From Billgrantia zhangzhouensis (lineage in GTDB: Bacteria; Pseudomonadota; Gammaproteobacteria; Pseudomonadales; Halomonadaceae), in assembly GCF_021404465.1 (NCBI RefSeq), contig NZ_JABFTT010000013.1, forward strand, positions 97,993 to 161,992: a stretch of 64,000 nucleotides of DNA, read 5' to 3'. This document shows, one piece after another, positions 49,211 through 58,560 of the stretch (positions are counted from its first letter, which is position 1; every line of letters starts with the position of its first letter). The notes under the pieces were generated by a model. It was not told the origin of the DNA and made no database searches. It worked only from the letters and a program-made list of their open reading frames with translations. A program made the translations under genes and the position numbers.

Positions 49211-51262
49211 TCAGGCGGCGCGAATGCCGCTGTGGCGCAACAGCGGCTCGACGCTGGGCTCGCGGCCGCGGAAGGCACGGAACAGCTCCGCGGCATCACG
49301 GGCGCCACCTTGCTCGAGAATCTCGGTGCGGAAGCGCCGGCCGGTCTCGGGATCGAAGATACCGGCTTCCTCGAAAGCGCTCCAGGCATCGGCGGAGAGC
49401 ACCTCGGCCCACTTGTAGCTGTAGTAGCCTGCAGCATAGCCGCCAGCAAAAATATGGCTGAAGCCGTTCTGGAAGCGATTGAAGTCGGCCTTCGGTACGA
49501 CGGATACGGCCAGGCGAACCTCGTCGAGCAGCGCCTGCACCTCGCTCGCCGTGGGAGCGGCCAGCTCATGGTGCAGGCGCAGGTCAAATAGCGAGAACTC
49601 CAACTGGCGCACCAGGCCCATGGCGGATTGGAAATTCTTGGCCGCCTGCAGACGCTCGAGCAATTCGGCCGGCAAGGCCTCGCCGCTGTCGACATGACCG
49701 GCAATCAGGTCGAGCCCTTCGCGCTCCCAGCAGTAGTTCTCCATGAACTGACTGGGCAGCTCCACGGCATCCCAGGCCACACCATTGATGCCGGACACCT
49801 CGGCAACGGTCTGCCGGGTCAGCATGTGATGCAGCCCATGGCCGAACTCGTGGAACAGGGTGGTGACCTCATCGTGGGTCAATAGTGCCGGGCGATCACC
49901 GACCGGACGGGTGAAGTTACAGGTCAGGTAGGCCACCGGTAGCTGTAGTCCGCCATCCTCGCGGCAGCGGCGTACCCGGCACTCGTCCATCCAGGCGCCG
50001 CCACGCTTGCCCTCGCGTGCGTAGAGGTCGAGGTAGAAGCCGGCAATCGGCTCGCCATGCTCGAGAATGCGGAAGTAGCGCACTTCGGAATGGTAGCGGG
50101 GAGCCTGGCCGTCTTCCTCGAAAGTAACGCCATACAGGCGCTCTACTACCCGGAACAGGCCATCGACCACTCGCGGCGCGGGGAAATAGGGACGTAGTTG
50201 TTCCTGTGAGATGGCGTGGCGAGCCTCGCGCAGCTTCTCGCTGGCATAGCCCACGTCCCAGGGGGCGAGTTCGGGAAGGTCGAGGTTGTCGCGGGCATAG
50301 GCTTCGAGTTCGGCAAACTCCTCACGTGCCTGGGGCACTGCACGGCGTGCCAGGTCCTCGAGGAAATCGAGGACCTGGCGCGGGGATTCGGCCATCTTGG
50401 TGGCAAGCGACAGGTCGGCATAGTTGGCGAAGCCGAGCAGCTCGGCCAGCTCGCGACGCAGGCGTAGGGTCTCCTCGATGATCGGTGCGTTGTCGTATTC
50501 GCCGACGTTGGGGCCTTGGTCCGAAGCGCGAGTGACGAAGGCGGTATAGACTTCGCGGCGCAGCTCGCGATCCTCGGCGAAGGTCAGCACGGGGTAGAAG
50601 CTGGGGAAATCCAGGGTGATGCGATAACCCTTCACGCCTTTTGCCTCGGCGTTGGCGGCAAGCGTCGCCAGTGCGCTTGCCGGCAGCCCAGCCAGCCTGT
50701 CCGCATCGTCGATGTCCTTGTGCCATGCCTGGGTGGCATCGAGCAACTGATTGGAGAAGGTGTTGGAGAGCTCCGACAGGCGCGCCTTGATCTCGCCGTA
50801 GCGGCGCTTCTTCTCGGCCGGCAGGTCGACGCCGGCGAGACGGAAGTCGCGCAGGGTGTTGTCGACGCTGCGCCGCTGGGCTTCGTCCAGCTCGGCCCAG
50901 GCCGGCCCTTCCTTGAGCGCCTGCCAGGCACGGAACAACGGCTCATGCTGTCCCAGCCAGGTGCTGTAGTCGGAGAGCTTGCCCAGGCAGGCCTGGTAGG
51001 CTTCGCGCAGGGCGGGCGAATTCATGGTGCCGTTGAGGTGCGACACCGGCGACCAGGCGCGGGAGAGGCGGTCGTTGAGGGCTTCGAGCGGAGCGGCGAG
51101 ACTCTCCCAGGTGGGTGCCTCTCGCTGTGCTCGTTCGACCAGCGCCTCGACGCCCGCACGACTGTCGGCGAGCAGTTCATCGATGGCGGGAACCACATGC
51201 TCCGGACGGATCTCGGCGAAGGGTGGCAGTTCATGCGGCTCGAGCAGCGGGTTGTGGGGCAT
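49211..51262 (-). CDS. prlC: Oligopeptidase A
   Basis: 683-aa cytoplasmic M3-family zinc metallopeptidase (E. coli 680 aa) that degrades signal-peptide fragments and other oligopeptides. The zinc motif HEFGH is at about residues 471-475, followed by the downstream Glu in ELPSQFMENYCWE. SHIFAGGYAAGYYSYKWAEVLSADA is the conserved substrate loop. ATG 51262 has GAGG five bases upstream; a GTG two codons earlier is possible. Confidence 0.95.
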   Translation of the reverse strand: MPHNPLLEPHELPPFAEIRPEHVVPAIDELLADSRAGVEALVERAQREAPTWESLAAPLEALNDRLSRAWSPVSHLNGTMNSPALREAYQACLGKLSDYSTWLGQHEPLFRAWQALKEGPAWAELDEAQRRSVDNTLRDFRLAGVDLPAEKKRRYGEIKARLSELSNTFSNQLLDATQAWHKDIDDADRLAGLPASALATLAANAEAKGVKGYRITLDFPSFYPVLTFAEDRELRREVYTAFVTRASDQGPNVGEYDNAPIIEETLRLRRELAELLGFANYADLSLATKMAESPRQVLDFLEDLARRAVPQAREEFAELEAYARDNLDLPELAPWDVGYASEKLREARHAISQEQLRPYFPAPRVVDGLFRVVERLYGVTFEEDGQAPRYHSEVRYFRILEHGEPIAGFYLDLYAREGKRGGAWMDECRVRRCREDGGLQLPVAYLTCNFTRPVGDRPALLTHDEVTTLFHEFGHGLHHMLTRQTVAEVSGINGVAWDAVELPSQFMENYCWEREGLDLIAGHVDSGEALPAELLERLQAAKNFQSAMGLVRQLEFSLFDLRLHHELAAPTASEVQALLDEVRLAVSVVPKADFNRFQNGFSHIFAGGYAAGYYSYKWAEVLSADAWSAFEEAGIFDPETGRRFRTEILEQGGARDAAELFRAFRGREPSVEPLLRHSGIRAA

Positions 51263-51407
51263 GCACACCTCGGGTTTGCAGTCGGCGGGAGAAGCGAATA
51301 GGCGTTAGATGCGGCCAGCATGGGCAGGTTTCAATCCCGTCCCAGGGGATTGGTCGCGGAGGGCCGGCCTGATAGGCTTGCGCCTCCACTAAAGTCGAGG
51401 TTAGGGC

Positions 51408-52748
51408 ATGAATGCAACCCTGGAGCGCTGGAGCACGCGGCGAGCCTTTATCCTGGCGGTAACCGGCGCCGCGGTGGGGCTTGGCAATATCTGGCGCTTT
51501 CCCTACATCACCGGCGAGAATGGTGGCGCCGCTTTCCTGGTGCTCTACGTCGCTTTCGTACTGTTGCTCGGGCTGCCGGTAATGATGGCGGAGATACTGG
51601 TCGGGCGTGCCGGTCGTCGCTCGCCGATGCAGTCCCTGGGATACCTGGCCGGGCAGGCCGGAGCCAGCCGTCATTGGCGGCTGTTGGGCTTGTTCGGTGC
51701 CTTTACCGTTTTTTGCATCCTGTCGTTCTATTCCGTGGTCTCGGGCTGGTCCATCGAGTTCTTCGTCACTGCGGTCAATGGCGGCTTCAGCGGTCTCGGT
51801 GCGGCCGAGGTCGCTGCCGGCTTCGAGGGCTTCCTCGCCGATCCGCGTCGCATGACCTTCAACCACACGCTGTTCCTGTTCATGACCATGACCGTGGTGG
51901 CGGCAGGCGTGGCCAAGGGGCTGGAGCGGCTCAACAACCTGCTGATGCCGCTGCTTTACCTGCTGCTGATCCTGCTCGCCGGTTACGCCACGACCACCGA
52001 TGGCTTCGGTCCCGCGCTGACTTGGCTGTTCCGGCCCAACTTTTCGGCGATCACTCCCGTGGTCGTCATGCATGCCATGGGGCACGCCTTCTTCACCCTG
52101 GCGGTCGGTGCCTGCGCGCTAATGGCCTATGGCGCCTATATGCCCGAGCGGCAAAGCCTGCCGCGTGCCGCCGGTGCCGTGGCGGTACTCGACGTCAGCG
52201 TGGCGCTGCTGGCCGGGATCGCCATCTTCTCGGTGGTGTTCTCCCAGGGCATGGATCCCGGTGAAGGGCCGGGGCTGATGTTCGTCACCCTGCCTATCGC
52301 CTTTGCCGAGCTGCCCTGGGGGGCGCTGTGGCTTAGCGTGTTCTTCCTGCTGCTGTTGCTGGCCACCTGGACCTCCTCGATCAACCTGGCCGAACCCATG
52401 GTGGCCACGCTCCAGGGGATGGGGCTCGGCCGCGGCAAGGCCGCCGCAGTGATCGGCATCGCCGTGTGGCTGGTGGGCCTGCTATCGGTGCTCTCCTTCT
52501 CCGCCCTGGCCGAGTGGCGGCCGCTGTTCGGCATGAATGCCTTCGACCTGGTCACCACTATTCCCACCGAGATATTCCTGCCGGTGGGCGGCCTGCTGAT
52601 TGCCGTCTTCGCCGCCTGGGTCATGCCCCGCCAGGTCGCTCAGGCGGCCATGGGGGTCGGCGAGCCGGGCTTCCGTCTATGGCAAGCGGTGGTACGCTGG
52701 GTCTCGATTCCCCTGGCGGCCCTGGTACTGGCTGCAGGTTTGCTGTAA
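51408..52748 (+). CDS. Neurotransmitter:sodium symporter (NSS) family transporter
   Basis: 446-aa LeuT-fold Na+-coupled amino-acid transporter. TM1 signature AAVGLGNIWRFPYITGENGGAAFLVLY includes the unwound Na+/substrate site, and TM6-8 regions FFTLAVGACALMAYGAYM and TWTSSINLAEPMVATL are recognisable. About 11-12 helices. Substrate unknown (amino acids typical). No upstream Shine-Dalgarno of note; 28 bp before the gamma-carbonic-anhydrase gene, so possibly co-transcribed. Confidence 0.9.
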   Translation: MNATLERWSTRRAFILAVTGAAVGLGNIWRFPYITGENGGAAFLVLYVAFVLLLGLPVMMAEILVGRAGRRSPMQSLGYLAGQAGASRHWRLLGLFGAFTVFCILSFYSVVSGWSIEFFVTAVNGGFSGLGAAEVAAGFEGFLADPRRMTFNHTLFLFMTMTVVAAGVAKGLERLNNLLMPLLYLLLILLAGYATTTDGFGPALTWLFRPNFSAITPVVVMHAMGHAFFTLAVGACALMAYGAYMPERQSLPRAAGAVAVLDVSVALLAGIAIFSVVFSQGMDPGEGPGLMFVTLPIAFAELPWGALWLSVFFLLLLLATWTSSINLAEPMVATLQGMGLGRGKAAAVIGIAVWLVGLLSVLSFSALAEWRPLFGMNAFDLVTTIPTEIFLPVGGLLIAVFAAWVMPRQVAQAAMGVGEPGFRLWQAVVRWVSIPLAALVLAAGLL

Positions 52749-52776
52749 CCCCTGAGACGACCGGCCTGGAGGCTTC

Positions 52777-53340
52777 ATGAGTTCGAACGATCCCATTCGT
52801 AGCTGGCAGGGCACGCGCCCCGCCCTGGGGGCACGAGTCTACGTCGACCCCGCCAGTGTGGTGCTCGGCGACGTGGTGCTGGGCGATGACTGCTCGGTAT
52901 GGCCGATGGCGGTGATCCGTGGCGACATGCACCGTATCCGCATCGGTGCGCGCACCAGTGTGCAGGATGGCAGCGTGCTGCACATCACCCACGCTAGCGA
53001 CTTCAACCCCGATGGCTTTCCGCTGACCATCGGCGATGACGTCACCATCGGCCACAAGGCGATCCTGCATGGCTGCACGCTGGGCAACCGTATCCTGGTG
53101 GGCATGGGGGCCATCGTCATGGATGGCGCCGTGGTCGGGGATGAAGTGATCATTGCTGCCGGGGCTGTCGTCACTCCGGGCAAGCGTCTCGAGAGCGGCT
53201 TCGTCTATGCCGGCAATCCGGCCAAGGCGCTGCGTCCCTTGAAGGACAAGGAGCGAGCTTTTTTCCCCTACACGGCCGGCAACTACGTCAAGCTCAAGGA
53301 TCAGTATCTGGCGGAATGGGGCGTAGCGTCGGCGGAGTGA
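52777..53340 (+). CDS. yrdA: Gamma-carbonic-anhydrase-like hexapeptide protein (YrdA)
   Basis: 187-aa left-handed beta-helix protein. Hexapeptide repeats such as VVLGDVVLGDDCSVWPMAVIRGD and IGDDVTIGHKAILHG carry the gamma-class metal-binding His pair (TIGHKAILHGC) and His in VLHITH. Family members bind zinc; many have no proven carbonic anhydrase activity. GGAGG is 4 bases before the ATG. Confidence 0.92.
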   Translation: MSSNDPIRSWQGTRPALGARVYVDPASVVLGDVVLGDDCSVWPMAVIRGDMHRIRIGARTSVQDGSVLHITHASDFNPDGFPLTIGDDVTIGHKAILHGCTLGNRILVGMGAIVMDGAVVGDEVIIAAGAVVTPGKRLESGFVYAGNPAKALRPLKDKERAFFPYTAGNYVKLKDQYLAEWGVASAE

Positions 53341-53434
53341 CGTTTCGCTCCATTCCCCTTCCGGTGGCGCTGCTGCTGGTTGCCGCGATGCTTCGGTAGA
53401 TGCCGCCCTGGCACACGCTCATGCACCTGCTGGC

Positions 53435-54817
53435 TCAGGGCGTCATTTTCTGGCGATAGTCCTCGGGCCTCAGGCCGTACTTCCTGAGTTTGTCGTAGAG
53501 TGTCTTGCGCGGCAGGCCGAGGTGCTCGCACACCTCCGTGATCCGGCCTCGGTGGCTGACCAGCGACTGGCTGATCAGGCTCTTCTCGAACAGTTCCACC
53601 TGCTGCGGCAGGGCCAGCTCGGCGCTGCCCGCCTCGACCCCTTTCAGCAATACATCGATACGGTAGTCGAAGGCCGAGCCCAGCAGCACGTAGCGTTCGG
53701 CCAGATTGCGCAGCTCGCGTACGTTGCCGGGCCAATCGTGCGCCATCAGTGTGGAAATGCCCCCGGTGGCCAGGGGTGGGGCTTCCAGTCCGCTACGGTT
53801 GGCAGCCACCACGGCGAAATGCTGGAACAGCAGCGGGATGTCCTCGCGCCGCTCGCGCAGGGCGGGGATCGGTAGCGTGACGACGTTGAGCCGGTAGTAA
53901 AGGTCCTCGCGGAACTCACCGGCTTCCGCGGCGAGCTTCAGGTCGATCTTGGTGGCGGCAATCACGCGGATGTCAAGCGGCACCGCCTCGTTGGCGCCGA
54001 GCCGTTCGACGCAGCGCTCCTGCAGAACGCGTAGTAGCTTGACCTGCAGCGCCAAAGGCATCGATTCGATCTCGTCGAGGAACACGGTACCGCCGTTGGC
54101 GTGTTCGAACTTGCCGATACGCCGTTCCACGGCGCCGGTGAAAGCGCCCTTCTCGTGGCCGAACAGCTCCGATTCGATGATGCTCTCGGGCACCGCGCCG
54201 CAGTTGATTGCGACGAAGGGGTGCCCCCCGCGCGGGCTGCGCTCATGAATGGCACGGGCCACCAGGTCCTTGCCGGTACCGGTCTCGCCGAACAGCAGCA
54301 CGTCGGTTTCCACCTGGGCGATGCGCTGGACCATCGAGGCCAGGCGCTGAATGGCCGGGGTGCGGCCCACCAGGCGCGGGCCGGGGGCAGCCTGCTGTGC
54401 TTCCAGCTCGGCCTTGAGCTGGCGATTTTCCAGGCTCAATCGGCGCTTGTCGACGCCGCGACGCACCATTTCCACCAGGCGCTCGCCGGCAAAGGGTTTC
54501 TCTAGGAAGTCCCAGGCGCCCTCGCGCATGGCTTCCACCGCGGTGGAGATATCGCCGTGGCCGGTGATCAGGATCACCGGCAGGTCCGGGTCGCGCAGGC
54601 GTACCTCGCGCAGCAGCGCCATGCCATCCATGCCGGGCATGCGGATATCGCTGACGACTACGCCGGGAAAGTCGGGCGTGAGGCTTGCCAAGGCGCTCTC
54701 GGCACTGGCGTGGGGCTGAGGCTGGTAGCCGGCCAGCTCGAGGGTCTGGCCGGCGGTGATGCGCAGGTGGGGTTCGTCGTCGATGATTAGTACCGGGATG
54801 GCCGCCGGGTCATGCAT
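53435..54817 (-). CDS. dctD: DctD-like sigma-54 response regulator
   Basis: 460-aa regulator. Receiver domain with phospho-acceptor Asp57 (VSDIRMPG); AAA+ domain with GETGTGKD and GAFTGA, so it activates sigma-54 promoters; Fis-type C-terminus with HLGLPRKTLYDKLRKYG. It overlaps the dctB stop by 8 bp and starts at ATG 54817. DctB/DctD systems sense C4-dicarboxylates and induce Dct transporters; targets here could include the TRAP genes, but no clear sigma-54 site was seen there. Confidence 0.92.
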   Translation of the reverse strand: MHDPAAIPVLIIDDEPHLRITAGQTLELAGYQPQPHASAESALASLTPDFPGVVVSDIRMPGMDGMALLREVRLRDPDLPVILITGHGDISTAVEAMREGAWDFLEKPFAGERLVEMVRRGVDKRRLSLENRQLKAELEAQQAAPGPRLVGRTPAIQRLASMVQRIAQVETDVLLFGETGTGKDLVARAIHERSPRGGHPFVAINCGAVPESIIESELFGHEKGAFTGAVERRIGKFEHANGGTVFLDEIESMPLALQVKLLRVLQERCVERLGANEAVPLDIRVIAATKIDLKLAAEAGEFREDLYYRLNVVTLPIPALRERREDIPLLFQHFAVVAANRSGLEAPPLATGGISTLMAHDWPGNVRELRNLAERYVLLGSAFDYRIDVLLKGVEAGSAELALPQQVELFEKSLISQSLVSHRGRITEVCEHLGLPRKTLYDKLRKYGLRPEDYRQKMTP

Positions 54818-56735
54818 GTGAGCGCTGCTCCTCGGTTGGCGAAGGCTGAGAGCCGTCAGGACGTTTTTCCTGGGGCAGGGTAATGGTGAAGCGGGCGCCA
54901 GCGCCAGCCAGGTTGGTGGCCTCGATGCTGCCGCCCAGATCATTGATGATGCGTGCCGAGATCGACAGCCCCAGCCCTAGCCCGCTGCCGGGCGACTTGG
55001 TCGTGAAGAAGGGCTCGAAGATGCGTGACAGATGCGTTTCCGGAATGCCTGGGCCGGTATCGGCAACGCTGATTCGCACTTCCCCCGATTCGGTCTCGAC
55101 ACGTAGAACGAGTCTGGGTGCCTGCGTTTCCGCCATGGCCTGCAGTGCGTTGCCGATCAGGTTGACCAACACCTGCTCGAGCCGCACCAGGTCGGCATAC
55201 ACCCACACTGCTTCCTCCCAGCAACGTTCGACCTCTACGTCGCGAAGTCGATTCTGGTAGAGCCGCAGTGCGTAGTCGAAACATGCCTGCACTGATACCG
55301 CTGTCAAAGCGCTATCGCTCTTGCGTGAGAACTGGCGCAATTGGGCGCTGATCTCGGCCATGCGCTCGGTCAGTTCCACTATCTGGGTCAGGTTGGCGTC
55401 GACGGCATCGATGCGTTGGCGCTCCAGGAAGGCGCGAGCGTTTTCGGCATAGGCGCGAATTGCGGCCAATGGCTGGTTGAGTTCGTGGTTGATGCCTGCG
55501 GCCAGTTGGCCGAGTACGGCTAGCTTGGCCGCCTGGATCAGCTCGTCGCGAGTCTGGCGCAGGTTCTCCTCGGCCCGCCGTCGCTCCTCGATCTCATCGG
55601 AGAGAAGGCGGTTGGTCTCCAGCAGGTCGTGGGTGCGCAGTTGGACGTTAAGCTCCAGTTCATCCCGTGCGCTGGCGAGGGTCTGGCGCTCACGTTCAGC
55701 GAAGAGTTCCCGCTCCCGGCGCAGCCGCAGGCGCTGCCAACCGACGCCGCCGGCCAGCACGACCACGCTATACAGGCCACCGGCCAGCGCGGCGGCCAGC
55801 CATTGCGCCTGGTAGACAGAGCCGAGCGGCTTGAGGATATGCATATCCCAGCCATAGGCGTCCATATGGCGATTCAGCGCCAGGTGATTACCCTCGGTCA
55901 GCGGACCTTGGTCGAACCTGACCAGGCGACTGCCGTCGGGGCGCTGTTCGTAGATTTCGATGCCCGACGGGGAAAGCGGTTCGTCGGCATAGCGGCGGGT
56001 GGCCAGCAGTGTCTGGCGCTCCTCCTCGGAGAGCGGGTGCAGTGCGCTCATGCGCAGCTCTGGATGACTGGCCATGAACACGATGTCGTCCTTGTCGGTG
56101 ACCAGCAGTGCGGCATCCTGCTCCGCCCAGCTCTCCTCGACCGCGTCCAGCAGAATCTTGATCACCATGACACCGCTGGGGCGAGCATCGGGAGCGGTGT
56201 CATCGAGCCACACGGGGGCCGAAAAATAGTAGCCGCGCTCAAGGGACTGCACTCCCAGGCCATAGAAGCGACCGCGCCCTCCTTCGATGGCGTCCTGGTA
56301 GTAGCTGCGAAAAGCGTAATTCTGGCCAATGAAGGTGTTGGGCCGGTGCCAGTTGCTGGCCGCCAGTGTATTGGCGTCGGCATCCAGCAAGTAGACGTCG
56401 GAAACGTCGGCCGTAGCGCGGAACTGATCGAGCAGCAGGTTGAGCGGCATCGGGTCCTGCTGCCCCTGGTTGAGCAGGAAGCGCTGAACCATCTCGCGCG
56501 AGGCCAGCAACTGCGGCAGGTAGTCGTGGCGTGTCAGATGACCCTCGAGGCCAGCGGCGGAAAGGCGCAGCTCGTTCTCGGCCTCGCGTACCAGGGCCTG
56601 CAACGCCTGCTCTCGCGCCACTTGCGCGGCCTGCCACATGATCGCCACCAGCCCCAGCGGCAACAGTAGCAGCAGCAGCCAGCGCAGGGGCTGCGACAGG
56701 CGAGGCGGGCGATGCGGGCCTTTCACGGAGGGCAT
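54810..56735 (-). CDS. dctB: DctB-like sensor kinase
   Basis: 641-aa membrane histidine kinase. Two transmembrane helices (about 18-34 and 310-333) flank a periplasmic double-Cache-type sensor ([28 protein letters not shown]). A coiled coil precedes the H-box [15 protein letters not shown] with His417, then N box [19 protein letters not shown] and GSGLGLGLS. The ATG at 56735 directly abuts its AAGGA. A GTG at 56726, nine bases away, may be the true start. It lies 3 bp after lldR. Confidence 0.92.
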   Translation of the reverse strand: MPSVKGPHRPPRLSQPLRWLLLLLLPLGLVAIMWQAAQVAREQALQALVREAENELRLSAAGLEGHLTRHDYLPQLLASREMVQRFLLNQGQQDPMPLNLLLDQFRATADVSDVYLLDADANTLAASNWHRPNTFIGQNYAFRSYYQDAIEGGRGRFYGLGVQSLERGYYFSAPVWLDDTAPDARPSGVMVIKILLDAVEESWAEQDAALLVTDKDDIVFMASHPELRMSALHPLSEEERQTLLATRRYADEPLSPSGIEIYEQRPDGSRLVRFDQGPLTEGNHLALNRHMDAYGWDMHILKPLGSVYQAQWLAAALAGGLYSVVVLAGGVGWQRLRLRRERELFAERERQTLASARDELELNVQLRTHDLLETNRLLSDEIEERRRAEENLRQTRDELIQAAKLAVLGQLAAGINHELNQPLAAIRAYAENARAFLERQRIDAVDANLTQIVELTERMAEISAQLRQFSRKSDSALTAVSVQACFDYALRLYQNRLRDVEVERCWEEAVWVYADLVRLEQVLVNLIGNALQAMAETQAPRLVLRVETESGEVRISVADTGPGIPETHLSRIFEPFFTTKSPGSGLGLGLSISARIINDLGGSIEATNLAGAGARFTITLPQEKRPDGSQPSPTEEQRSHA

Positions 56736-56738
56736 TCC

Positions 56739-57512
56739 TTACAGCTGGATTTCCGGCAATGCTTGGGCGCGGCGCAGCGCACGCTGGGCACGAGTTTCGG
56801 CACGTTCCATTTCCAATAGACCCTCTTCGACGAATACCAGGTGTTCGTGAGCGCGCGCGCGGGCATCTTCGGCGCGGCCCTCGAGAATGGCATCCAGCAG
56901 GGCTCGGTGCTGTTTCATCAATATGGGACGCGACTGAGGTTTCTCGAACAGGTGTGCCAGGTTCTCGACGATACTCTTTTCCAAAAGGTGGAAGATGCCG
57001 CGAATGGTATGCAGCAACAGGACGTTGTGCGCGGCCTCGGCAATCGCCAGGTGGAAAGCGGCATCCGCCTTGGCTTCCAGTTCGGGGTCGCGGCCGGCGA
57101 AACAAGCCTCCAACTCCTCGAAGCGTTTGATCAGCATGGCCCGGTCGGCCGGTGTGGAGCGAAGCGCGGCATAATAAGCCGAAATACCCTCCATGGCATC
57201 GCGGAACTCGAGTAGGTCGAGATGAAATTCCTGGTGCCTTGCCAACATGTCCAGCAGCGGATCGCTGTAGCCGCTGTTGAGTTCACGGGTCACGAAGGTA
57301 CCGCCGCCCTGACGGCTGGTGAGCAGGCCGCGGGTCGCCAGCTTTTGTATCGCCTCGCGCAGCGAGGGACGCGAAACGCCGAAACGCTCGGCCAGCTCTC
57401 TCTCCGGTGGCAGGCGCTGTCCGGGTTTGAGGCTCCCCTCGAGTATCATTGCCTCGAGGCGCTCGGTGATGACATCGGCCAGGCGGGGCTGGCGCACGTT
57501 CTGGTAGGTCAT
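56739..57512 (-). CDS. lldR: FadR-type GntR regulator LldR
   Basis: 257-aa repressor. Winged helix (about 8-75) with LKPGQRLPPERELAERFGVSRPSLREAIQKLATRGLL; FCD effector domain (about 90-235) with DAAFHLAIAEAAHN and RPILMKQHRALLDAI supplying the conserved Asp and His metal ligands. It is divergent from the lactate operon, with two operators in between, so it is the lactate-responsive regulator LldR (PdhR is the nearest alternative). Probably co-transcribed with dctB-dctD. Confidence 0.9.
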   Translation of the reverse strand: MTYQNVRQPRLADVITERLEAMILEGSLKPGQRLPPERELAERFGVSRPSLREAIQKLATRGLLTSRQGGGTFVTRELNSGYSDPLLDMLARHQEFHLDLLEFRDAMEGISAYYAALRSTPADRAMLIKRFEELEACFAGRDPELEAKADAAFHLAIAEAAHNVLLLHTIRGIFHLLEKSIVENLAHLFEKPQSRPILMKQHRALLDAILEGRAEDARARAHEHLVFVEEGLLEMERAETRAQRALRRAQALPEIQL

Positions 57513-57541
57513 GCAGAACTTCCCTGAAACGCAAGCGGCTT

Positions 57542-57558
57542 AATTGGTCTTACCAATA
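57542..57558. promoter_or_regulatory. LldR operator O1
   Basis: ATTGGT-CTT-ACCAAT (57543-57557) is a perfect 6-3-6 palindrome of the LldR/PdhR class, 30 bp upstream of the lldR start. Confidence 0.85.
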
Positions 57559-57680
57559 TTGGCCCGAAATGCGAACCAATGCAATCGAGAAACGAAGATC
57601 TCCCGAAGAGAAACACAGCCAATATTTTGATGGATAGACCAAAGTCTATGCTGGAAAAGCGTCAAAATCTGCCTCGGTGT

Positions 57681-57709
57681 TTGACACTTTTCGGAGGGAG
57701 CCCTAAGGT
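57681..57709 (+). promoter_or_regulatory. Sigma-70 promoter of lldE operon
   Basis: TTGACA (57681-57686), 17-bp spacer, TAAGGT (57704-57709). The -10 is weak but the -35 and spacing are ideal; start of transcription near 57716, 16 bp before operator O2. Confidence 0.5.
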
Positions 57710-57730
57710 TCAACGACATTTTTTCGGGTA

Positions 57731-57747
57731 AATTGGTTTTACCAATT
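57731..57747. promoter_or_regulatory. LldR operator O2
   Basis: AATTGGTTTTACCAATT, a perfect 7-3-7 palindrome matching the LldR/PdhR consensus, 58 bp upstream of lldE and just downstream of the predicted transcription start. Confidence 0.88.
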
Positions 57748-57804
57748 TTTCCGGGACAATAAGCGAGACCGCGACTGCCCACGGGCCGACAGTGAGGGAG
57801 CCTC

Positions 57805-58560
57805 ATGACCCCAGTCAAGCTGTACCCAGCCAAGCCGGAGAAGATCTACTTCTACGGCACCTGCCTGGTCGACCTCTTTTACCCTGAAGCGGGCCTGGAT
57901 GGCATCCGTCTGCTGGAACGCGAGGGGATCGAGGTGGTGTACCCCCAGGCTCAGACTTGCTGTGGCCAGCCGGCTTACACCTCCGGCCATCACGACGAGG
58001 CGCGGGCGGTGGCGGCGGCACAGCTTGATCTTTTCCCCGGATCCTGGCCAATCGTCGTGCCCTCGGGGTCCTGTGGCGGCATGATGCGCACACACTATCC
58101 TCAGCTTTTTGCCGGTACCGAGCACGAGGAGCGTGCCAATGAGGTGGCGGGCAGAATCTATGAACTTACCGAGTTCCTGCTTCACGTCTGTCAGCTCAGG
58201 CTCGAGGATCGCGGGCAGCCGGAAAAGGTGGCCATGCATACCTCATGTAGTGCCCGGCGCGAGATGGGCTTGGCCGAAACCGGTCCGGCGCTGCTCGCCC
58301 GCATGGGGCAGGTCGAGTTGGTGGAGCAGGCCCGTGCCGCCGAATGCTGCGGCTTCGGCGGCACCTTTGCCGTGCGCCACCCAGAAGTTTCCGCGGCCAT
58401 GGTCGAGGACAAGACCCAGGCCATCGAGGCCACCGGTGCGAAGCGCTTCGTCACCTCGGACTGTGGTTGTCTAATGAACATCGCCGGTCGTTTCGAACAT
58501 CAGGGTAAGGCGGTCGAGGGCGAGCACATCGCCAGTTACCTGTGGCGGAGGACCTCATGA
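57805..58560 (+). CDS. lldE: Lactate oxidation protein LldE (LutA)
   Basis: 251-aa cytoplasmic subunit of the LutABC/LldEFG L-lactate dehydrogenase. Two CCG domains bind Fe-S or related cofactor: QTCCGQPAYTSGHH and ECCGFGGTFAVRH, each with an upstream Cys (GTCLVDLFYP, HTSCSARREMG). GAGGGAG is 4 bases before the ATG. It overlaps lldF. Controlled by LldR via O1 and O2. Confidence 0.95.
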   Translation: MTPVKLYPAKPEKIYFYGTCLVDLFYPEAGLDGIRLLEREGIEVVYPQAQTCCGQPAYTSGHHDEARAVAAAQLDLFPGSWPIVVPSGSCGGMMRTHYPQLFAGTEHEERANEVAGRIYELTEFLLHVCQLRLEDRGQPEKVAMHTSCSARREMGLAETGPALLARMGQVELVEQARAAECCGFGGTFAVRHPEVSAAMVEDKTQAIEATGAKRFVTSDCGCLMNIAGRFEHQGKAVEGEHIASYLWRRTS

